A stretch of 64,000 nucleotides of DNA from Clostridiales bacterium. GTDB lineage: Bacteria > Bacillota > Clostridia > Oscillospirales > Acutalibacteraceae. This document shows positions 8,252 to 16,426 of this stretch, piece after piece. Both the position numbers and the translations under genes were made by a program. The number at the start of each line of letters is the position of its first letter. Position 1 is the first letter of the stretch. The stretch spans positions 36,708-100,707 of the forward strand of contig DXYF01000032.1 of assembly GCA_019415945.1 (NCBI GenBank), read 5' to 3'. The notes below the pieces were generated by a model. That model was not told the DNA's origin. It did no database searches and saw only the letters and a program-made list of their open reading frames with translations.

Positions 8252-8806
8252 TTATTTATTATTATTGCAGGCAAATGAGTCAAGCACCTCGCCTGCCTTT
8301 TCTTTTGCAATTTTCTTAGCCTGTTCACAAACCGATTCTCCGAGATAAAAGCTTCGGTTATCAATACTCCTTAAAATCTCCTCAATATGTTTTTGTTCAT
8401 CCGGCTTTGCATCAGCTATCTTACGGGCACAAGCACAGGCTATTGAAAATTCAGAAATACAGCTTGAATTAAGAGCCTTGTAATACTTATCTCTTAAATT
8501 CTGCCAAAAATTATTATAATCGCACACAAGCAGGTTGCAAATAATTCTCCAAGCACTCAAGCTGTTAACCGAATCGTTTAGCCCGATTAATTTTGAAATA
8601 TACCCGATATACGGATAAACAACAAGAGGATTTACCTCGCTGAGCTTTTCAATGATTGACTCTGCCCAAAGATTTACGGAGTTTTTGTCATCAATCATAA
8701 TATCTATAACTACGGGAATAAACAAAACATCATTTTGTGCCAATTCTATATAATATTCATCGGAATTGTGTTTTTCAAGCTCGAAATAAATTCTTTCAAT
8801 ACTCAT
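8252..8806 (-). CDS. Helical protein of unknown function, HEAT-repeat-like
   Basis: A 184-aa soluble protein made of amphipathic helices with repeated patterns such as YPYIGYISKLIG and AWRIICNLLV, which look like HEAT/ARM-type helical hairpins, although no signature is strong enough for a firm call. The C-terminal half is rich in Cys and Ala (ACACARKIADAKP). ATG 8806 is preferred over 8818 because GAGAG precedes it by 6 nt. It stands alone and ends on the bidirectional terminator. Confidence 0.6.
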   Translation of the reverse strand: MSIERIYFELEKHNSDEYYIELAQNDVLFIPVVIDIMIDDKNSVNLWAESIIEKLSEVNPLVVYPYIGYISKLIGLNDSVNSLSAWRIICNLLVCDYNNFWQNLRDKYYKALNSSCISEFSIACACARKIADAKPDEQKHIEEILRSIDNRSFYLGESVCEQAKKIAKEKAGEVLDSFACNNNK

Positions 8807-9014
8807 AAGAACTCTCATTTCGTTATTATTTGCTATATTTTACAGTATTTTTGTCGCATTTTCAAGTTTGGGATTTAAAAAAAGTTAAAAAATAACATTT
8901 TAAGCTAAATTAACACAATCTATTTTTGAACATGGCTTATTGTATAAATATTTGTTTTGCTTTTGTTTGTAATTACACTGTGACGCAAGTTTGTAAGATA
9001 TAAAATACAATTAA

Positions 9015-9617
9015 TTATTCTATTTTCATAGTTTGCATTTCTTCTTTGGAAATTCCGTTTTTCCTGCCGTAATTTATCCAGTAATTAGTAGATGCTTTTA
9101 CAAAGGTATTTTTTGAAATCGGCATAGTAGTTTTAAATACACCGTAATTTTTGTTTTTAAGTGAAGATGCAAACTTTTTGATTTTACGGGAAACAAAAAA
9201 TCTGAACGGCGTTTCTAAAATCGCCTCGCCGCTTCCGATTTTCAAAACCGAACCGAAAGCATATCCGTTTTGTTTGCAAAAAATCTGCATAATTCTTACT
9301 GCCGTATCATTTTGTTCCGGCTCAATAAATCCGCAGTTTATCAAAACCGAGATAACCGGTTTGTTTTTTGGAGAGTTATTTTCGAGAGTTTTTAAAAAAT
9401 TGAGAAGTGTAACGGGAATTGAATCGGCATAAAGAGGAAAAACAAATAAAATATGTGAAAACTGCTCGATTTTATTACAAATCTCAATATGGTTTAATTT
9501 ATTAATACTAAAATACTCCGTTTGAAGTTTGCTGTATCTTTGAAATATTTGTGCATATGTTTTTGAATTTGATTTCGGTGCTCTGGGGCTTGCGTTTAAA
9601 ATAATTATATTCTCCAT
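9015..9617 (-). CDS. Flavodoxin-fold NAD(P)H/FMN oxidoreductase-like protein
   Basis: A 200-aa protein beginning IIILNASPRAPKSNSKT, the phosphate-binding start of NAD(P)H-dependent FMN reductases, with a following FVFPLYADSIP segment that in the family shapes the flavin site. A probable flavoprotein reductase of unknown substrate. It overlaps the upstream gene by 13 nt and has GAGGTG 6 nt before its ATG, so the two are translationally coupled and likely act together. Confidence 0.75.
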   Translation of the reverse strand: MENIIILNASPRAPKSNSKTYAQIFQRYSKLQTEYFSINKLNHIEICNKIEQFSHILFVFPLYADSIPVTLLNFLKTLENNSPKNKPVISVLINCGFIEPEQNDTAVRIMQIFCKQNGYAFGSVLKIGSGEAILETPFRFFVSRKIKKFASSLKNKNYGVFKTTMPISKNTFVKASTNYWINYGRKNGISKEEMQTMKIE

Positions 9618-10120
9618 TTTTTCACCTCGTTGTTTACGGTTTCTTCCAATGAAGCGTCAGTTGTAAAAATCACTTTGAAGCTTTTGAAATTCATATTTTT
9701 TGAATTGCGTTCTACAAGTTTTTCAAAAACCTCTTTTTCCTCCGCTGATATATCGCCGTACGCAATAATCACCGCATTTTTCATAGCGACATCTCTCTGC
9801 ACATGATGTGTTTCACCGTTTAAAAGGCGAATAAACGCCTGTTGAACGGGAATGGCACGCTCAAGCATGGTTTTCATTGCAGTATCGTAACATCCGTATT
9901 TAACCGAACTTATATACAACACCTCGTCGCTTTTTGCTATGCAGGGATAAACGCCTGCAGCGTCATCTCTTATCACGCATTTTCCCGGCGTTTTTGTCCA
10001 ACAACCGAAACATCCCATGCAATTCGCAATTTTTAAGGTTGATAAATCTATTATTTTTACGCTTTTATCTAAATTATCAGCTGAAATATTTAAAGGTCTG
10101 TCAGTTAATATGAGTTTCAT
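9605..10120 (-). CDS. Iron-sulfur flavoprotein-like (flavodoxin family) protein
   Basis: A 171-aa protein with a flavodoxin-like fold. The segment NCMGCFGCWTKTPGKC carries four Cys (CxxCxxCx6C), as in NADPH-dependent FMN reductase/iron-sulfur flavoproteins that bind a cluster next to the flavin. Start ATG 10120 has AGGAGG 4 nt upstream. First gene of a two-gene operon with the reductase-like gene. It probably moves electrons from a reduced carrier to an unknown acceptor. Confidence 0.75.
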   Translation of the reverse strand: MKLILTDRPLNISADNLDKSVKIIDLSTLKIANCMGCFGCWTKTPGKCVIRDDAAGVYPCIAKSDEVLYISSVKYGCYDTAMKTMLERAIPVQQAFIRLLNGETHHVQRDVAMKNAVIIAYGDISAEEKEVFEKLVERNSKNMNFKSFKVIFTTDASLEETVNNEVKKWRI

Positions 10121-10140
10121 AATTCCTCCTGCAAACATAA

Positions 10141-10636
10141 TATTATAACTGCTATGTCATATTATTAGCAGATCATAAACAAAACCGATTGCTCATTATA
10201 CTTAAATTCACTTAAAATTCTGATTTTAGTTTCACCTACGGACTGACACAATTATAACATTTTAATGAGGATTTTCAACACGATAAACAATAAATTTTAC
10301 TTCCAAATTGAGGCAAATTTCAAAATATTACAAATAACTTGTCTTTTTATTTATAAAAATAAAATTTTAAATAATTATTAAATCATTGTTGAGTAAAACA
10401 GTTTAAATAACATCAAACGACCAAAATATTTTCTGCGAATATATGTGTATTTTCCTGATGTTTTATAAAAGACAACTTTGAAAAATAGCGAAAAGCTTAA
10501 ACAGTAATTGTTATATTTAATAAATATTTTTTAATACAACATTAAATATTGCATATATTTGTTAAATATGGTAATATATACACAAATTACTGCGAAATAT
10601 GTTTTTTCAAACTGTAATCACAACAAAACATCAAAC
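10141..10636. other. AT-rich intergenic stretch
   Basis: About 500 bp between the flavoprotein operon and the structured repeat downstream of tracrRNA. Very AT-rich, with no reading frame preceded by a ribosome binding site. I see no gene or strong hairpin in it; the promoter of the flavoprotein operon should lie near its left end. Confidence 0.5.
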
Positions 10637-10724
10637 AAAAAAGTCGAGTGCCTCGACACGCAATTCGAGCAGTCAGGTTAATACTATCAAACCTTCTCTG
10701 CCCGACCGTTTTCGAGCAGTTTCC
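10637..10724 (-). repeat. Terminator-associated structured repeat, copy 2
   Basis: The 88-nt copy nearest the CRISPR locus. On the minus strand it begins GGAAACTGCTCGA, contains a hairpin with the GTCGGGCAG arm, a second hairpin around GGTT/AACC, and ends in GTCGAGGCACTCGAC followed by six T. Its 5' end is 8 nt beyond the terminator of tracrRNA. Confidence 0.85.
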
Positions 10725-10731
10725 TTCAAAC

Positions 10732-10904
10732 AAAAAAAGGCAACCTTTACGATTGCCTTTAATGTGTGGTGATATGGGTTTCCACAACCCTACGGCGTAT
10801 TGCCTTATCTTAGAACTCTGATGAATATTGATAAACTTATAAATCGGTTTAATGTGTTTTGTTGATGAATATTGATAAACCTATACATCAAATTCCTAAG
10901 TTTC
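10732..10904 (-). ncRNA. tracrRNA of the type II-C CRISPR-Cas9 system
   Basis: Positions 10816-10841, read on the minus strand, are complementary over 26 nt without mismatch to the CRISPR repeat. The next bases continue the duplex after a 2-nt internal loop with a lower stem (CUAAGAU with the repeat start GUUUUGG), the layout known from Cas9 guides. Downstream come a small GGC-AAUAC-GCC nexus-like hairpin, a GGGUU..AACCC hairpin and a terminator (stem AAGGCAA/TTGCCTT, 10732-10760). A promoter at 10911-10939 predicts a primary transcript from about 10904; the processed form would begin within the anti-repeat. It is divergent from cas9. Confidence 0.88.
10856..10886 (+). repeat. Degenerate CRISPR repeat in the cas9 promoter region
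   Basis: Aligned with the 36-nt repeat it lacks five bases after GTTTTG and has two substitutions; otherwise it is identical. It lies 15 nt from the anti-repeat in the same orientation. On the plus strand it contains TTGTTG (10859-10864), 17 bp, TATACA (10882-10887), which makes a plausible cas9 promoter. Confidence 0.8.
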
Positions 10905-10910
10905 GCTTTA

Positions 10911-10939
10911 ATTTTAATACATAAATTTTATTTTGTCAA
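10911..10939 (-). promoter_or_regulatory. Promoter for tracrRNA
   Basis: TTGACA (10934-10939) and TAAAAT (10911-10916) on the minus strand with a 17-bp spacer. The -35 box lies only 15 nt from the cas9 start codon, so tracrRNA and cas9 transcription units overlap head to head. Confidence 0.75.
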
Positions 10940-10954
10940 GAGAGGTAGATATAT

Positions 10955-13900
10955 ATGAAGTACATTATCGGGCTTGATGTAGGAATCGGCTCTGTCGGAT
11001 GGGCAGTAATAAGAAATGAAACAAACTGCAAGCGTATTGAAGACTTTGGAGTCCGAATTTTTGATTCAGGTGAAACAATTGAAAACAACAATCAAAAAAG
11101 GAAAAGCCAGATACGGAGGGAATACAGGGGCACACGGAGGCAAATCAGAAGAAGGCATCAACGGAAAGAACGCCTTAAAAACTTTCTCCAAAATATCGGA
11201 CTTGTTTCAAAAGAGGAAATCACACAATTTTTCAGCAGAAACGACCACGACATAATTGATATAAGAGTTCGTGCACTTGATTCAAAAATTTCTCCTCAAG
11301 AGCTTGCCGCTGCGTTACTTTATATTGCTAAACACCGCGGCTACAAACCGTTTTATTACGAAAACGACGAAAAATCCGAAGAAGGCAAAATGTACGCAGC
11401 CGTATCCCTTACATCAAAAATTATAACCGACGGCAATTACCGTTCTATCGCAGAAGCGATAATGAAAGACACGGAACACTTTTCAGAAACAACAACAGGC
11501 AGATACAAGTACAGAAATTCAAAAAATAAAAAAGACATACTTTTTCCGCGTGAAATGTATGAACAAGAAACAAGAAAAATTCTGCAAAAACAAAAGGATT
11601 ATTACAATCAGCTCACCGATGAAAATATTGAAAAAATATTTGAAATCATTTTTACTCAAAGGGATTTTGAAGACGGTCCGGGTAATGTACACGATACCAA
11701 AAGACCGTATAAGGGATTTTCTGATACAATAGGAAACTGCCCGTTTTACACAGATGAAAAAAGAGGATGCAGATTTACAGTAACAGGCGACTTATTTGCC
11801 CTTGTAAACAAGCTTTCGCAATATAAATATGTGGACATTGAAACAGGCGAGGTTAAAAAACTCCCTGAAAATTTAACAGAATCCATTGTTAATTTTTCAC
11901 TTCAAAACGGGCAGATTACGAAAGCGGAGCTTAACTCCATCGCAAAAAAACACGGTATAGAAATTTTAAATCCCGAAACTTCTAAAAACGAAAACATTGC
12001 CGATTGCTTCAAATTCTTAAAAATTGTAAAGCCGATATTTGAAAAGCATGGATTTGTTTGGAAAGATTTGATTGGTGATTGTAGTAATCTTGATTCTTTG
12101 CTTGATCTTGATTCTCTGCTCAACAGAATAGGTCGCACGGTATCATACAATATAACTCCTTCACGACGAGTTAAAAGGCTTAGCGATATTGAAAATTTAA
12201 AAGGCAGAGATGAGCTGATCACAGATATTGCAAAACAAAAATTCTCGGGAACTGCAAATGTTTCCAACAAATATATGACAGAAGCTATAAAGGCGTTTTT
12301 TAAAGGAACCCTGTCGGGAGAATTTCAGGCTCAATTTATTAAAAACACAGCCTGTAATTCGGATAACAATCAAAAAAGTCTTGAGCTTCCGCCGTTTGAC
12401 CACAATAATGAGTACGCAAAAAATCCCGTGGTTTTCAGAGCGATTAACGAAACAAGAAAAGTTGTCAACGCAATCATAAAAAAATACGGTGCTCCCAATG
12501 CGATGAATATCGAAGTTGCGAGCGAACTTAACAAAAGCTTTAAAACACGCGATAAAATAAGCAAAACACAAAACGATAATGAAAAAAAACGCAAAAATGA
12601 TGTTAAAGTGGTTGCCGAAATACTCGGTATCAGCGAGAGTGAAGTTACCGCTAAACAGCTTGAAAGATACAATCTCGGCGAGCTCCAGGATTGGGAATGT
12701 ATGTACTCGGGCGAAAAAATCACGGACAAAAAGGAAGCAATCAAAAATGAAAATAAAGTCTATGAGGTTGACCATATTATACCTTTCTCAAAAATACTCG
12801 ATAATACACTTAACAACAAAGCACTTGTTCTCGCAGATGAAAATCAGCAAAAATCAAACAGCACGCCTCTGATGTACCTTTCGGGCGAAAAAAGGAAAGC
12901 TTTTATAAGCCGCGTTAATAAATTATATAAGGACAAAAAAATCAGTAAAATAAAATACGGCTACCTAATGCTCAACTCTCTGTCAGACAAAGAGTCGAAA
13001 AAAATCCTGAACGACTGGAAAACACGAAATCTTAATGATACAAGATACATTGCTAAATTTCTTGTGGAATATTTCAAAAATAATCTTAAATTTGAGCGAG
13101 AATCGGGTGATGCTGTTTATGCTGTTAAAGGTGCAATAACTTCATCGTTACGCCGTCAATGGCTTAACAAAGAAACATGGGGTAATTATGACAAGGGCAA
13201 GCTGAAAAAAATCACATATTTCGACCACGCGGTTGATGCAATTGTAATCGCAAACTGCTTGCCTGAATATGTTATAATTGCCGCAGAAAAGAAAAAATTA
13301 AGGGATATTTACTATTCGGCAGGCAAAAAAATTAACGATGAATATAATAAAAGCCTTGAAAATTGCGTTGATAGTCTGTATAGGTTTTATGGTATAAGCC
13401 CCGATATTTCAAAAAGTTTGTTCGACAATGTAAAAGAAACTCCCTCGTTAATTAAAAATCTGCGGCTTGAGGTCGAATACAGAGTTCGTGATTTTGAACT
13501 GATGAGATATTTTATAGAAGGTGCGGAGGAAAAAAGCGAAGAGGAGCTTGAAAAATTGTTCAGGCAGGATCTCCGCAAACTATACAATGATAAAAATTTT
13601 GCCGATTCAATTCAAATGCCGATAATATCAATAAAACCCGAACGCAAATTGTCGGGTGAAGTAGCAAAAGCCAACCCTGTTAAAAAATCCAAAGCAAAAG
13701 ACAGCTTCTACATAAAAACTATCGGCGATAACAATACATCCTGTTTGGATAATTCAGCTTATTATTGTGCCGAAGTTTACACAACAAAGACGGGAACGAC
13801 AAATCTTTTCGGAATAAGGCGTACGGATATTGTAAGGAAAGACAAAAAGCTTTATCTTAAACCGGACTTTAAATATCCTGAAGATTACGGCCGTCATGTT

Positions 13901-14200
13901 ATGTACTTGTTTAAGGGTGATTACATTGAGATAAGCAAGACAAATAAAAAAACGAACACGGAAAAAATAAAAAGGAGGGGTTTTTACCTTTCCATAAAAT
14001 CCGCAAACCAAAATTGTATATATATCACAAAAGGAAACAGCAGCAGAAAATTAAACAATGTTAAAGAGAACGAAACTTGTACAATTGCTCAAAAAGACAG
14101 AATAAGAAAATATTATATTGATATTCTCGGTAAAAAAGGCGGTGAAATAAAAGAATGTGGAGAACCATTATCGTTACTTCCGGAGAACGGCTCAATATAA
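10955..14200 (+). CDS. cas9: CRISPR-associated endonuclease Cas9, compact type II-C
   Basis: The 1081-aa RNA-guided nuclease that cuts both DNA strands. Order seen: RuvC-I with IIGLDVGIGSVGWAV (Asp8), Arg-rich bridge helix (~47-75), recognition lobe, RuvC-II with NIEVASELNK (Glu520), HNH domain with YEVDHIIPFS (Asp606-His607) and NNKALV, RuvC-III with FDHAVDAIVIAN (His758, Asp761), then the PAM-interacting region. The HHAVDA motif reads DHAVDA, with the first His replaced but the catalytic second His kept. Length fits II-C; csn2 and cas4 are absent. The start has AGAGGT upstream. It overlaps cas1 by 46 nt. Confidence 0.97.
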   Translation: MKYIIGLDVGIGSVGWAVIRNETNCKRIEDFGVRIFDSGETIENNNQKRKSQIRREYRGTRRQIRRRHQRKERLKNFLQNIGLVSKEEITQFFSRNDHDIIDIRVRALDSKISPQELAAALLYIAKHRGYKPFYYENDEKSEEGKMYAAVSLTSKIITDGNYRSIAEAIMKDTEHFSETTTGRYKYRNSKNKKDILFPREMYEQETRKILQKQKDYYNQLTDENIEKIFEIIFTQRDFEDGPGNVHDTKRPYKGFSDTIGNCPFYTDEKRGCRFTVTGDLFALVNKLSQYKYVDIETGEVKKLPENLTESIVNFSLQNGQITKAELNSIAKKHGIEILNPETSKNENIADCFKFLKIVKPIFEKHGFVWKDLIGDCSNLDSLLDLDSLLNRIGRTVSYNITPSRRVKRLSDIENLKGRDELITDIAKQKFSGTANVSNKYMTEAIKAFFKGTLSGEFQAQFIKNTACNSDNNQKSLELPPFDHNNEYAKNPVVFRAINETRKVVNAIIKKYGAPNAMNIEVASELNKSFKTRDKISKTQNDNEKKRKNDVKVVAEILGISESEVTAKQLERYNLGELQDWECMYSGEKITDKKEAIKNENKVYEVDHIIPFSKILDNTLNNKALVLADENQQKSNSTPLMYLSGEKRKAFISRVNKLYKDKKISKIKYGYLMLNSLSDKESKKILNDWKTRNLNDTRYIAKFLVEYFKNNLKFERESGDAVYAVKGAITSSLRRQWLNKETWGNYDKGKLKKITYFDHAVDAIVIANCLPEYVIIAAEKKKLRDIYYSAGKKINDEYNKSLENCVDSLYRFYGISPDISKSLFDNVKETPSLIKNLRLEVEYRVRDFELMRYFIEGAEEKSEEELEKLFRQDLRKLYNDKNFADSIQMPIISIKPERKLSGEVAKANPVKKSKAKDSFYIKTIGDNNTSCLDNSAYYCAEVYTTKTGTTNLFGIRRTDIVRKDKKLYLKPDFKYPEDYGRHVMYLFKGDYIEISKTNKKTNTEKIKRRGFYLSIKSANQNCIYITKGNSSRKLNNVKENETCTIAQKDRIRKYYIDILGKKGGEIKECGEPLSLLPENGSI

Positions 14201-15072
14201 AAGATAATTGGCTTATCGTGTCAAACGGCGATAAGGAAAACAGAATACCGGTTGGTGATATTTACTCTGTTGTAATAGAAAACCGTGCCGCAATGCTCAG
14301 CGTAAGTGTTTTAACAACACTTACGCAGGCAGGTGCACACATAATTTTTTGTGACGAAAAACACCTTCCCGTTACCTCGGCTTTTTCGCTGAACACGCAT
14401 TACCGACCGTTTAATGTAATTAAAAAACAGATTGAAATGCCCTGTGAATTAAAAGATCTGTTGTGGCAGAAGATTGTAAAGTCAAAAATTTTTAACCAGT
14501 ACCTGTGCCTTAAATACAGAGGAGTGGACAAAAACAGGTCAAACGAAATATATGAACTCTCCAAAAAAGTAAAATCGGGAGATACAACAAACAGAGAAGC
14601 GGTTGCCGCAAGAAAATACTTCACTTATCTTTTTGGAGTAACATTCAGAAGGTCAGACGAAGATGTCACCAATGCCGCTCTTAACTATGGATACGCAATT
14701 ATCAGATCCTGCGTAGCTAAAACTCTTGCGGGATTTGGCTTTAACGGCACTGTCGGAATTCATCACATAAACGAAGCAAATCCCTTTAACCTTGCCGATG
14801 ATATAATGGAGCCGTTAAGACCCGTTGTCGATATGTGGACTGACGAAAACTGCGAGATGCTTTTTGAAACGCTTACATATCAAAACAGGAGAGATCTTAT
14901 TGACTTGCCGAATCAGATTATTTTACAGAACGAAAAAAGAATGAAAATAAGATACGCGATTGAAATGTATGTGAAATCGCTCGCTTCTGCCGTTAACAAA
15001 AACGACGCCGAGCTTCTTGAAGTGCCCCGGCTTATTCCGTTTGATGAATTTTATGAGGATGAAGATGATTAA
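14155..15072 (+). CDS. cas1: CRISPR spacer integrase Cas1
   Basis: A 305-aa metal-dependent integrase that, with Cas2, inserts new spacers. Starts MWRTIIVTSGERL as is usual for type II Cas1. Active-site residues lie in NREAVAARKYF (Glu), GIHHINEANPFNLA (His) and DIMEPLRP (Glu). The ATG at 14155 is inside the end of cas9, with GGCGGTG about 10 nt upstream, so the two genes overlap by 46 nt and should be co-translated. Complete and apparently functional. Confidence 0.97.
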   Translation: MWRTIIVTSGERLNIKDNWLIVSNGDKENRIPVGDIYSVVIENRAAMLSVSVLTTLTQAGAHIIFCDEKHLPVTSAFSLNTHYRPFNVIKKQIEMPCELKDLLWQKIVKSKIFNQYLCLKYRGVDKNRSNEIYELSKKVKSGDTTNREAVAARKYFTYLFGVTFRRSDEDVTNAALNYGYAIIRSCVAKTLAGFGFNGTVGIHHINEANPFNLADDIMEPLRPVVDMWTDENCEMLFETLTYQNRRDLIDLPNQIILQNEKRMKIRYAIEMYVKSLASAVNKNDAELLEVPRLIPFDEFYEDEDD

Positions 15073-15388
15073 CAGACTTATGAAAGTAATTGTATTATTT
15101 GATTTACCCGTGTCCACAAAAGAAAAAAGAAAACAGTATTCGCAATTCCGAAAGAATCTGATTAAATTGGGATTTCATATGCTGCAATTTTCTGTTTATG
15201 CCAGGACAGTAAGAAACAATGACGACGCAAAAAAATATTCAAAAATCATAAAAGGCATTTTACCCCCGCACGGGTCGGTAAGATTGCTTATTATCACGGA
15301 CAGGCAGTACGATTCAATGGAGATTTTATTAGGAGAAAAATATGCTGAAGAAAATTATCTTGACAAAAGGGATATTCTGGAATTATAA
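15065..15388 (+). CDS. cas2: CRISPR adaptation protein Cas2
   Basis: A 107-aa ferredoxin-fold protein that forms the bridge of the Cas1-Cas2 complex. The start of strand one reads MKVIVLFDLPVSTKEKRK, with the conserved Asp, followed by YSQFRKNLIKLGFHMLQFSVY. ATG 15065 overlaps the cas1 stop by 8 nt and has GAGG 6 nt upstream; longer in-frame starts inside cas1 are unlikely. Last gene before the array. Confidence 0.95.
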   Translation: MINRLMKVIVLFDLPVSTKEKRKQYSQFRKNLIKLGFHMLQFSVYARTVRNNDDAKKYSKIIKGILPPHGSVRLLIITDRQYDSMEILLGEKYAEENYLDKRDILEL

Positions 15389-15439
15389 TAATCTTGTGTT
15401 AAATTTGCCAAGACTGACTGCAATCCACAAGATGTAGCG
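15389..15439 (+). promoter_or_regulatory. Short CRISPR leader with an inverted repeat
   Basis: Only about 51 nt separate the cas2 stop from the first repeat. Within it ATCTTGTG (15391-15398) and CACAAGAT (15426-15433) are perfect inverted copies. I see no convincing promoter. It could be a terminator-like end of the cas operon, or a recognition element for Cas1-Cas2 at the growing end. Confidence 0.45.
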
Positions 15440-16069
15440 GTTTTGGCTCTCTGATGAATATTGATAAACTTATACGATATGTTCCGTGTCTTTCAACAGG
15501 CAAGGGTTTTGGCTCTCTGATGAATATTGATAAACTTATACCCCTTGAGTGAACGCACCATGGGATAGAGCGTTTTGGCTCTCTGATGAATATTGATAAA
15601 CTTATACTATAGCACAGGGGTATCCGTATAAAGGCGGGTTTTGGCTCTCTGATGAATATTGATAAACTTATACTATGGCAGAGGATTTTAAAAACGGCGT
15701 GCAGTTTTGGCTCTCTGATGAATATTGATAAACTTATACAATTAACGATTTCTTTAGCGATGAGGAGTGGTTTTGGCTCTCTGATGAATATTGATAAACT
15801 TATACAACAAGTTATAGTCAAAAGCTATAGAATCCGTTTTGGCTCTCTGATGAATATTGATAAACTTATACATAAAGGTGTGTTCAGACTTTGGTATCCG
15901 AGTTTTGGCTCTCTGATGAATATTGATAAACTTATACTGAGTTGAAAAAGACCTCTCCGATTGGAAAGTTTTGGCTCTCTGATGAATATTGATAAACTTA
16001 TACAAATGGCAGCATACAATGCAGTAAAATCCTGTTTTGGCTCTCTGATGAATATTGATAAACTTACAT
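15440..16069 (+). CRISPR. Type II-C CRISPR array, 10 repeats of 36 nt and 9 spacers of 30 nt
   Basis: Repeats begin at 15440 and recur every 66 nt exactly (15506, 15572 ... 16034). The repeat starts GTTTTGGCTCTCTGATGAAT and ends TTGATAAACTTATAC. Nine copies are identical; the tenth (16034-16069) differs in its last bases, which marks the leader-distal end, so the newest spacers are next to cas2. All nine spacers are different and 30 nt long. I noticed no match between a spacer and other parts of the window by eye. The tracrRNA anti-repeat fixes crRNA orientation as plus strand. Confidence 0.98.
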
Positions 16070-16086
16070 CATAATAAAGTTATAAT

Positions 16087-16113
16087 AATCGCTCTCGTTT
16101 TACGGGAGCGATT
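16087..16113 (+). terminator. Hairpin after the CRISPR array
   Basis: AATCGCTC and GAGCGATT form an 8-bp stem with extra C-G pairing towards the TTTTA loop. It lies 17 nt after the last repeat. The following T-run is interrupted, so termination may be partial. Confidence 0.55.
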
Positions 16114-16269
16114 TGCTTATTTTGTAATAGTAATATTTTAAGCTTATCTTAATTGCATTACCTGACCGTTCAATTTGTTATTGCAATTTAAAAATAAAAG
16201 TTTTTCAGCCTTTTGCGGCTTCATCAGCTGACAAAGAGTTATTTTTCGAGGTAATATCACATTAAAAAA

Positions 16270-16327
16270 CGCAGTACGAAATGCAGCAGGAAAATTAAAA
16301 ACGCCGACTAAATCGGCGTTTTCATGG
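16270..16327 (+). repeat. Degenerate copy of the recombinase 3' tail and terminator
   Basis: This stretch matches 21187-21244 with about a dozen differences, including the hairpin AACGCCGA/TCGGCGTT. In both copies the plus strand would encode a tail ending KIKNAD-stop, the C-terminus of the tyrosine recombinase at 20.9-21.2 kb. Here no recombinase body remains upstream. It probably marks the left border or an older insertion of the island next to ssrA. Confidence 0.65.
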
Positions 16328-16426
16328 GAAGCGTTGATAAAATAGATACACTTTATAAACGCGAGCATTAAGCTATAAAAAAGAAAATCCCATCGGCTTA
16401 GTGTGGATATTTTTTTGTAACTTACT

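Noticed and set aside
10587..10787. Reading frame on the minus strand over the structured repeat and tracrRNA terminator
   Set aside because: The peptide recurs in the copy at 37996 only because the DNA repeat recurs. It crosses the tracrRNA terminator and has no ribosome binding site.
15399..16019. Several repetitive frames on both strands inside the CRISPR array
   Set aside because: They are translations of the 36-nt repeat; no start signals.
15476..16033. CRISPR spacers matching the phage-like region in the same window
   Set aside because: No match noticed by eye; a proper alignment of all nine spacers against the whole element would decide it.
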